From: Pycnopodia helianthoides
Taxonomy: Eukaryota > Echinodermata > Asteroidea > Forcipulatida > Asteriidae
Direction: 5' to 3'
Length of the DNA: 64,000 nucleotides
Assembly (NCBI GenBank): GCA_032158295.1
Contig: CM063252.1
Coordinates: 18,310,036-18,374,035, forward strand
Position 1 is the stretch's first letter. The number at the start of each line of letters is the position of its first letter. Below the pieces are notes generated by a model, which saw only the letters and a program-made list of their open reading frames with translations, was not told where the DNA came from and searched no databases. The position numbers and the translations under genes are program-made. This document shows positions 52,309 to 64,000 of this stretch, in pieces.

Positions 52309-55300
52309 GTGAGAATATTTTTGAATTATCGTAGATAGAGAACTCAGAGAATTGTGTGACACCTTCTTATGTTTCCTCAAATAAGACTGCAGGGTCAGAT
52401 TTCGTAGAAAGAATTTAACAGTCTGTAGCCACCAATTCAGATACGGCCAATTCAGATACGGCCTGACGGTTGCTAAGGGTGCAGCAAGGACGTCCTATAC
52501 TTCAACGTATGATGACGTACCAATCAAGTCCTTGGCATTGCCCCAGCCGCCAGGTCGGACACGGCCTGAACCAAACTGAGGCTGGAATGGAAAAACAGTC
52601 TGACAATGTTACACAATTGTTCAAAAATAGTGATGAATTTGTTGAAAACAAAGCAGCCTATCGTAAGATGTATAAATTTTGTTTATTGAAAGTTTGCAGA
52701 AATGTTGAATTTGGTCAGAACATCTGTACCTGCGATTTAATGTTTTGCTAATATTCGGTCCTCCATGCCAACCAGCGCCGTTTGTTGACCAACAAAAGAA
52801 ATTCTGAACTTGCGGTTAAATGTGCAAATATTCGGTCTGCATCAACGCGCTTGTTACCTAACAAAAGAAGTTCTAGAATGCGTTAACACTGTGAATCTCT
52901 TTGAGTAGTTTGTCTAAAAAGAGCGAGTTCAACGACTCTCCAATAGAAGACAATCAGAGATACTGATCGAAACGTTGAGTCGTTAACCACCGATTCTTTT
53001 CAGAACCAACACTACTCAAAAGAGATTTACACATGGTGTTACCGCAAACCTCTCTTAGTTATACTCTCACCATGCAAAGTTTCAAATCCTACTTAAAAGA
53101 GAGGTCTATTGGACTCGTGTTTAGAAATACAAAAAGTGTTTGTCAATTCCATCTTGGATTTTTTTTCCCCCGATACAATGTTGTTGGTGTTTTTATGGAC
53201 TTCATTTATGATTCCTCAGCTTGTTGCTGTTCATCTTGTAGATTCACAATACTGCAGTGAGCAGGATTTCACTCCCACAAATTTACAACCATTACCCTGA
53301 ACCACAACGAAAAAATTAAAACCTGTCTTTTATGAGACTGGAGAGCTACAGATTCATTAAGAATCACCAACACCCGCAACTGAAGACTGCTCGAAATTGA
53401 GGCATGAAAACATGTTATTGCTAAGAAGAGGATCTGAAAAAATATCCTCGCGGTCTCACTCTACCTCCCACAATTTTAATAATGCAATCTTCAAAATGGC
53501 CACTTTAGTCACTCCCAATATACATAATGTATTCGCCCACCACATTCCCCAGTCACAATGACAAACACGGCAAATATAATAAACTGACACGGACCCCACC
53601 CATAAAACTTGTAAAAAATTACTTTGCAAACTTATAGTTTTCAAGTCGACAGTCATAAAGTGTCACTGAATTGGACAGCGCAATCATTTATTTACCACTA
53701 TGGACTGTGATTCCTCAGCTTGTTGCTGTTCATCTGGTGGATTCACACTACTGCAGTGAGCCCTCTAAGTTCATCTCTGTCTTACTCACGTCGCTATCCA
53801 CAATGCTTCAGATGGAGCTGCCGCATGTCAATGTACTCTCCAAGATTGATCTCCTTGAGAAGTATGGAAAACTAGGTCAGTGTAATTATTATTATTATTA
53901 TTAAATATTTCTGGTATTAAAACCAAGGATGCCTCATAAGTGAACTTAATCACTGTAGCTCACAAGCCTGAGGAAACCTGGGTGCTTGCTATGTGGACCA
54001 GAAACACTAGGGTTAACCTTTCTAAGGTAAGCGTTCTGGGCTCTTTTACGTGCACTACCAATCCCAGTACACAGGACCTACGGCTTAATGTCACATCAGA
54101 AGGACAAAGCAATTAAGATAAAGAATCTTGCTCAAGGACATAAGTGCTACGACCGTGACTCGAACCCACACTTTGCTGACCAGAAACACCAGAGCTTGCA
54201 TCCGGTACTCTTAACTGCTCGGCCACAACACAACAGTAATGGAAACTCAGGGACCGTTGTCATGCAGATTTGATACTTTGTTCTTTGTAAGGGTGTAATT
54301 TTTTGAGGGCATGTTCTTGTAAGGGCATGACTTTACAACACGAGCCGCGATTCACATAACAGAGCGCCCTCTACAGTTTACCCAGGAGAGGCCATTTTTC
54401 CTCAAAAGTTCTAAAGACTCACCTGGGCTGCGTTCCACCTGTGCAGACAGATCGCAACCTTTCGCGCAAACTTTTGTGATTGTTGAAATGATTGGTTGCG
54501 CACTTCGTGATGTCAATGTGGCGGCGCTCTATAATGAAGATGGCGACACCATTTGTATGTTATTTTTTGTAACTTTGTTTTTGCTGTATTGTTGGTATAT
54601 TTTAGTCCTCGTTTGTACATCACGACATCAACTAATTAAGTTGTTATTTCAACTTCACCTGACTACATTATCAACCACTGAAAACACATGATAACTATTT
54701 TTGTGACAAGAAAATAATATCGTCTGCTTACCTTACATTTAAGTGTTGTTGTCCGCCATTTAAAAAAACCACCCACCAACATCTCAGAAACACGTTCGCC
54801 TATGGTTGCTATTGTTCGCCAACATTGGCGGCGCAAAACTTGTTCCTCTCGATATTGTTGGCAAATGTGCGCAAACGTTGGCAACATTTGCGCAAGTGGA
54901 ACGCACCCCTGTTCTCCAACTTGTCTGGTTGTCCCCATTACAATTGTCTTTTTCCCCCAAAGCTCTTGGTATCCTTTGGTAATTTTGATGCTTTATAAAT
55001 CCAGTTGTTGTCACAAAAAAACAGTAATTGTATATGTGTGTTTTGACCCTTACAGCATTTAACCTTGACTTCTACACTGAGGTTCTAGACCTTCAATATC
55101 TTCTGCAATACATGGAGGGCGACCAGTTCCTGAAGAAATACAAGAAGCTGAATGAGGCCTTGATTGGACTGGTGGAAGACTACAGCCTGGTCTCATTTGT
55201 TACTCTCAACATACAGGTGAGTGTGTGTAGGGTCTCATGGCCGAGTGGTTTAGAGCATCGGATTCAAGTTCTGGTGGTCGAGTCATTGGGGTGTGGGTTC

Positions 55301-56921
55301 GAATCCCGGTCATGACACTTGTGTCCTTGAGCAAGATGCTTTACTATAATTGCTTCTTTCACCCAGGGCATAAATGGGTACCTGGGAGGGTAGAGGTTGA
55401 TATTGTGTTTGAAAAAGCCTTCGGAGCGCCACAACAGCACAGGGCTGTATACTCCCCAGGGAGCTGAGAAAGATTACAGGAATGCTATTGGTCCAATGAC
55501 CAGGGCACTAATGTAAAGCGCATTGATACGTTATTGTGAAATGCGCTATATAAGAACTAGTTATTATTATTAATATTTACAAAAAGAGTGACCTTGTACA
55601 TTCCAGGGCCTTTTTCGAAGGCAAGATACTACACTGGTCATGTGTGAAATTTTACAGTTTGTTTTATAATGTCCATGCAAACTCAAGAGTTTAAATGGTT
55701 GGTTTGTATAGCCGAACAAGTTTTCAGATGTGCCACCTTTCTTCATCTCAAAAGTTGATGAAAATCAGACCGTGCAATCTGTATAAAATATAATATTCAT
55801 TGTTTTCTTCCATTGAGCTGTGTACAAATCATGCCTGCACCGGGACTCGAACCCACAGCTCATAGCTCTGCGTACCTGTCAGAACAAATAGTGGACATCA
55901 GCGGTCAGCACCGTGAACACCCATCTGTGGCAGGTACCGGTGTTTTACAAGTGTTCATCATTACTTCTAAATCATCGTTTGGTACAAACTGACATCTGTT
56001 TATAATTCTTGTTTCTTTCAGGACAGAGAAAGCACTCTAGATGTTCTTAAAGTCATCGATAAAGCTAACGGTTACGTCTTTGGTGAATTGGAGGAACGCA
56101 GCATGCAGACGCTGATGTCATGCGCAGTGGGGGCTGATTTTGAATATTTCAAATATCCTTTGAGAAATGCTGAAGAAATATGACTAAAAGTTAATAATAT
56201 AATAATAATAACAGGCATAGTCATCAGGGTGAGGGTTCGAATCCCGGTCATGACACTTGTGTCTTTTAGCAAGACACTTAACTGTAAATACTTCTTATCA
56301 ACCAGGGGTAAATGGGTACCTGTGAGGGCAGAGATGGTTCTTGTGATTGATTTAGCATACTTGGCAGCACAGGCTGTACACTCCCCAGGGAGATGAGATG
56401 GTTTAAGGAATGAAATCATGGCCCAGTGACCAGGGGTAATAATGTTTGATGCGCAATGATCATTCTTTGGAATTGCACTACATAAGAGTCAATATTGTTA
56501 TTATTATTATAGAGCGATTTTACACTGGGTACCACAGCGCTTAACAAAAAAATTATACAAAAGCGAATAAATAAAGGCGCTTATAGTTTTGTCTTGACAA
56601 AATGGCGGACCTTGTTAGTTCACAAAGTAAAAGGAAAACCACGCAATTTCAAGGCATATTTGTGTGGATCAATATATTCTACATTTAAGACATCTTTCCA
56701 ACCATATTTATTTCATAATAACCGCTTTTTATAACCCAAAGTGCCCAATCCAAGGCAACGTATCCCTTTAACCCCTTTTGCTTGTAGAATACATGTCATG
56801 TGACTTGTTTTTTTAACTAGAGATTACGACAGCTTCAGCACAAGAGAAATATATGACAAAGGATAAACAAGTACCCGATGTGAAAGAGCATAATGACGGC
56901 AGAGGAACTGAGGAAAGTTGA
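51919..56921 (+). CDS. GPN2: GPN-loop GTPase 2 (complete, 5 exons, 310 aa)
   Basis: GPN2 is a cytoplasmic GPN-loop GTPase that acts with GPN1 and GPN3 in assembly and nuclear import of RNA polymerase II (and III). Exons: 51919-52308, 53719-53875, 55056-55216, 56022-56152, 56828-56921; they join to 311 codons including TGA, the same size as the vertebrate protein. Visible motifs: P-loop GPPGAGKT (residues 9-16), LDPAND (38-43), the family-defining Gly-Pro-Asn at 69-71, DCPGQ (103-107) and SKID (171-174, G4). The start is the first ATG of the exon and sets [15 protein letters not shown], matching the family. The last intron (56153-56827) is AT-AC with a U12-type donor ATATCCTT. A broken copy of the beginning of exon 2 lies at 53205-53262. 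A tRNA-Leu SINE sits in the intron after exon 3 and another in the AT-AC intron. Confidence 0.97.
53205..53262 (+). pseudogene. Decoy duplicate of GPN2 exon 2 start
   Basis: ATTCCTCAG|CTTGTTGCTGT and the next 35 bp match the true exon 2 start at 53710-53762 at about 47 of 50 positions, acceptor included, and translate as [14 protein letters not shown]. Homology ends after TGCAGTGAG and the frame then leaves the family sequence, so it cannot replace exon 2. Confidence 0.85.
53719..53875 (+). CDS. GPN2: GPN2 exon 2
   Basis: Acceptor GATTCCTCAG, donor GTCAGT. 52 codons plus one base: [20 protein letters not shown] ... [15 protein letters not shown]. Includes the SKID nucleotide-specificity motif. 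Confidence 0.96.
54020..54235 (-). mobile_element. tRNA-Leu-derived SINE, minus strand
   Basis: Minus-strand head TGTTGTGGCCGAGCAGTTAA, B-box GGTTCGAGTCACG, and body to GTACTGGGATTGGTAGTGCA. Located in the GPN2 intron between exons 2 and 3. Confidence 0.75.
54425..54912. mobile_element. Probable MITE with GGGCTGCGTTCCAC ends
   Basis: Left GGGCTGCGTTCCAC and right GTGGAACGCACCCC are inverted; inner GCGCAAACTTTTG / CAACATTTGCGC also pair loosely. No conserved ORF. Confidence 0.55.
55056..55216 (+). CDS. GPN2: GPN2 exon 3
   Basis: Acceptor ACCCTTACAG, donor GTGAGT. Reads [20 protein letters not shown] then [20 protein letters not shown] and FVTLNIQ, phase 0 at end. Confidence 0.96.
55229..55570 (+). 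mobile_element. tRNA-Leu-derived SINE (full, with 3' tail)
   Basis: Head TCATGGCCGAGTGGTTTAGA, anticodon region TTCAAGTTCTGG, B-box GGTTCGAATCCCGG; body AAATGGGTACCTGGGAGGGT; tail GCGCATTGATACG ... GCGCTATATAAGAACTAG + TTATTATTATTA. It starts 13 bp after the exon 3 donor. Confidence 0.85.
56022..56152 (+). CDS. GPN2: GPN2 exon 4 (U12-type donor)
   Basis: Acceptor GTTTCTTTCAG. Reads [20 protein letters not shown] ... [11 protein letters not shown] and ends with two bases of Lys. No usable GT donor exists at the position where family homology breaks; the exon is instead followed by ATATCCTT. Confidence 0.93.
56215..56520 (+). mobile_element. tRNA-Leu-derived SINE, 5' truncated
   Basis: Starts inside the tRNA part (GAGGGTTCGAATCCCGGTCA) and ends GCGCAATGATCATTC ... 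TTATTATTATTAT. Inserted in the AT-AC intron of GPN2. Confidence 0.75.
56828..56921 (+). CDS. GPN2: GPN2 exon 5 with stop
   Basis: Follows TTTTTTTAACTAGAGATTAC. Joined in phase it reads [14 protein letters not shown], aligning without gaps to the family motif around QEKY, and ends GRGTEES then TGA at 56919. Confidence 0.93.
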
Positions 56922-58030
56922 CAGTAAAGAACCATCCCTGTTATTTTAGTGTTCCTGAATCCATCAATTTCTAGCCGCATTTTGCATATCGACCTCCACT
57001 TCTATGGATTCTGATGGAATTGGGAAGGCCTTGGAACCATGTTGGATCGTTTCGGTTCTAGCACTATTCTGTATAAAGTCAACTACCAAACCTATGGACT
57101 GTGGTGTAATCGCCCTGCTTGGAACCATTTAGAATCCTTCCGGTTTTAGCACTTTTCTGTATTGGTATGGTTTTGGTCCATATAGAGCATCAGTGCTCAA
57201 GCTATAATGTGCACAGTCCTGCTAGGAACCATGTTGAATTCTTTCGGTTCCAGCACTATTCTGTATAAAGTCAACTACCAAACCAATGAACTGTGATGGA
57301 ATTTGTGTGCCTTGGTCCATACAGAGCATTAGTGGTTAAGGAAGCATTTTTTAAGTCTGAACAGTAGTCAATCAAATGGGATCAGTAAAGTACCCCTGCA
57401 GCTTTACATTGACTAGTTCTCTGGACCAATGAAACGTTCCATTGAAATGCTCAAAACACAACCCGCATATTCTCTCTTATAGGAATGATCATGTAGTTTT
57501 ATCGTGCGGTCCACTGGCTTGCAGGCTGATGCCTATGGGAGCGTTCCTTCATGCTTAGAAGGTGCCCGACTTTTGAGCGATCCCTAAGAGGCTATAATGT
57601 GCAGAGTGCCGATAGGAACCATTTAGAATCCTGCCGGTTTTAGCACTATTCTGTATAAAGTCAACTACCAAACCTATGGACTGTGATGGAATTGGTATGG
57701 CTTGGTCCATATAGAGCATCAGTGCTCAAGCTATAATGTGCACAGTCCTGCTAGGAACCATGTTGAACTCTTTCGGTTCCAGCACTAAACACATTAACTC
57801 TTCAGAGACCATTCATTTCTGTATAATCATCACAATACACCCAGACATTGCTAATCTTGCTGATTTTTTTGCACCATTATTATCAGGAAAAAATTGTTAG
57901 GAAGATTATTAAGAAACAGAAATACATGGTTTTGTTTTAGAGTTATAGATTCTATGGTTACATGTGAAACCTTTTATTTAACCCTCTTGAATTAACGAAA
58001 GTAGGTCATATTTTGTGGCTGTTTGCAGCC
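56922..58030. repeat. Interspersed duplications downstream of GPN2
   Basis: TTCGGTTCTAGCACTATTCT + GTATAAAGTCAACTACCAAA recurs at about 57050, 57245 and 57640, and GGAACCATGTTGAAYTCTTT + CGGTTCCAGCACT at 57228 and 57757, mixed with ATATAGAGCATCAGTGCTCA + AGCTATAATGTGCACAG copies. An irregular local amplification of about 100-bp modules. No gene. Confidence 0.75.
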
Positions 58031-59590
58031 GCTAGGGGGATTTTGGTAAAAGTCGTTTGCGGCCGCTATGGTCTCCAAAGGGTTAAACACTTCCAAGGCC
58101 AATCTGGACACCATAAACATTGTACAACTTTTTCCCTGCCCGTACTTCGAACTTCTAAAGTAAGGTACGGCCAGTTTTCATGACAGCAGCATGGGTTGAC
58201 CCACCATAGGCATTTGTGCAGTGCGACAATAGATGTACAGATAGTAATGATGTCACAATACAAATCACGATAGTGGTTATGAAAACTCAAGATGAATCTT
58301 GTTAGCTGTTTGTAAAACCGTGCCCAGGCACCCTATGTTAATATAGACTGATCTAGTGGGGGTTCTATATTGTTGTATGCCCCCCCCCCCCTTTAGTCTT
58401 TACTGCCCTCCCCCTCACATACACACCTTGATTCATTATTCATAACCCACAGTCAGCTCCACCTAATTGGCTACACAGACCCCGGCACAGTCAAACCCAT
58501 TTCCGTAGTTATGAATATTTAATGACACATTGCTACTTGGACTTTTCCCAGTCTCTTGGTTCAGTGGTAAAATCAATGACTTCTTTCTCATCAAAAGTCC
58601 ATTGTTATTTGGAACGCTGGTTGCGTGCTGTGAATTGACAATACAATACCAATAGTCATGTTTGGTAATTTTGACTGTGTCTGCTGGCAAAGTTAATGGG
58701 ATTTAACTATTGCGTGGAAGCAGGGCTTACCAAATTTGCAAAGTCATACAAATTCCTCACATTACGTCATGGTGTATCTTTGGTGATGTTGAGATTCAAT
58801 GTTATTAAAGTGGCTGTCTCTACTCTCTTTGAATCAAGATAAAGTACAGAAATATAATATAATGCTGCAGCTCATGCCCATATTTACTTTGAATCAAGTT
58901 GAGCATTGGGACGTTGGTAATAATTATTTGCAAAATCACCTGCTGGTGTGCTTACCCTCTTTGAATCAAGATAAGGTACAGCATTTGTTATGTTACAATA
59001 CGGGTGGTTTTTTTTTAAGTTGACTCTTTTGGGTCATGATAATGTTAACCAGAAAAGCTGGAAGGAATGTGTGCCTTAAAAAGTGTGCATAATTTAGATA
59101 TGCACAGAGCAACAAATCTATGTACCAGAAATTAGACAGTTCTACTTTTAGAAGATAATTGTTTTTTGAGTTGTAAGGGGAGGGGGTCATATTTATATTA
59201 GGGGGGAACTGGTCTAGGTTGTAAATACACAATTTTAGAATGCTGAGAGTTCAAAATGAAACAAACATTGTTTAATATAATCTGGTTCATGTTTCTTTTT
59301 GTGGTTTTTGTATTTGCTGTGTGCTGTTTGTTTGTTTGTTTATTTGTTGTTTTTCTGCATCAGGGAGGATGGGGGAGGGAAAACTTGTACTCCTTAAACT
59401 ACCTTGAACATGATTGTATCCAGTTTTAGATAACTACACATTGTACTACAGTTATGTGCTAATGATTTTGCTTGCTTAGGAGGTACCATGTAAGTGAGAT
59501 TACAAAAGGGTGATTACATTGATTATTCCAGTGGTCAATACACCCGATTCATGCCGTATCGATCACGCATATAACTGCACCTAAAGTTGC
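58031..59590. other. Intergenic stretch upstream of the kinase gene
   Basis: Contains a C-run (58379-58392), three tandem ~65-80-bp units with CTTTGAATCAAGATAAAGTA near 58825, 58888 and 58957, and otherwise unique sequence. No gene found. Confidence 0.5.
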
Positions 59591-59663
59591 GTTGCTATGC
59601 TCGGGGAAGCCTAGGGGGTATGTCAACTTTGTTCAGTTGATTCATAGACTTGGAATACCCGCA

Positions 59664-63671
<4,008 letters not shown>

Positions 63672-64000
63672 GTAAGATATACCCGTCATACTGACTGCGG
63701 GGTTTTGTGGGATTAGTTTCAGAAACAGACATTCACGAAATAGTTATGATCTCATGTTTGAAGAAGTGTTTCCTTTTCAAGGACAGACAAGATCCCTTGA
63801 GCGTTCACATGCGTGAAAGATGGCGAACATTGTGCATAAATTCAGCTGTATACGGGAAACCGACGATACAGCAGATGGCAAGTGTGTTTGCGCCATTTTG
63901 GAAAGTGGAGTCCCCCGTGTGCAGTGCGCATTGTAGGCAACGCGCAAACAATTTGGCGCGCACCGTAATCTTTATTCTCAAAATGGCAGACCATGAGCAG
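63672..64000. other. Intron of the HUNK-like gene, runs to window edge
   Basis: No exon or repeat recognised. Confidence 0.6.

Noticed and set aside
54476..54691. Small membrane-protein-like ORF
   Set aside because: Lies inside a probable MITE; hydrophobicity comes from T-rich sequence and there is no other support.

Overview
The window is eukaryotic nuclear DNA: long genes on the + strand split into short exons with GT-AG introns, SINEs, MITEs and minisatellites throughout. Repeat style (tRNA-Leu-derived SINEs with TTATTATT tails, palindromic MITEs with GGGCCCAATTTCATAG-type ends, a Mutator-like transposase of the kind seen in marine invertebrates) and protein similarity point to an echinoderm, perhaps a sea star or sea cucumber. 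The species call is inference.

Three conserved genes lie on the + strand. (1) 19..29390: the 3' part of MDN1 (midasin/Rea1), 25 exons reconstructed with consistent phases, encoding about the last 1,395 residues: end of the helical tail, the D/E-rich linker and the MIDAS domain to the stop codon. One exon (14005..14110) is one base short of the reading frame. (2) 51849..56921: GPN2, complete, 5 coding exons, 310 codons, with an AT-AC (U12-type) last intron and a decoy copy of the start of exon 2. (3) 59664..63671 and beyond: 5' part of a HUNK-like (AMPK-related) protein kinase, 5 exons up to kinase subdomain IX/X; it runs off the right edge.

MDN1 introns hold SINEs (tRNA-Leu-CAA-derived and tRNA-Asn-like), a LINE 3' end, several hairpin MITEs and five minisatellites; one 105-bp minisatellite family occurs in two separate introns.

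The 22-kb interval between MDN1 and GPN2 (29.4-51.8 kb) is dominated by tandem repeats: a 40-bp array (32.88-33.06 kb), a 105-bp array (33.35-34.73 kb) that fills the putative intron of a possible two-exon small gene, a mosaic of tRNA-like repeats (37.4-43.5 kb) in which a cassette of a + oriented array, a junction element and a - oriented array occurs twice 4.53 kb apart around a 325-bp array, and a 78/81-bp array (44.58-47.71 kb) with an 898-bp higher-order duplication that abuts a decayed Mutator-like transposase gene (47.7-49.4 kb).

The three conserved genes have no shared pathway beyond housekeeping roles: MDN1 acts in 60S ribosome maturation, GPN2 in RNA polymerase assembly, HUNK-like in signalling. 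All coordinates and translations were read by eye; no alignment or search was run, so family assignments rest on recognised motifs and remembered family features.
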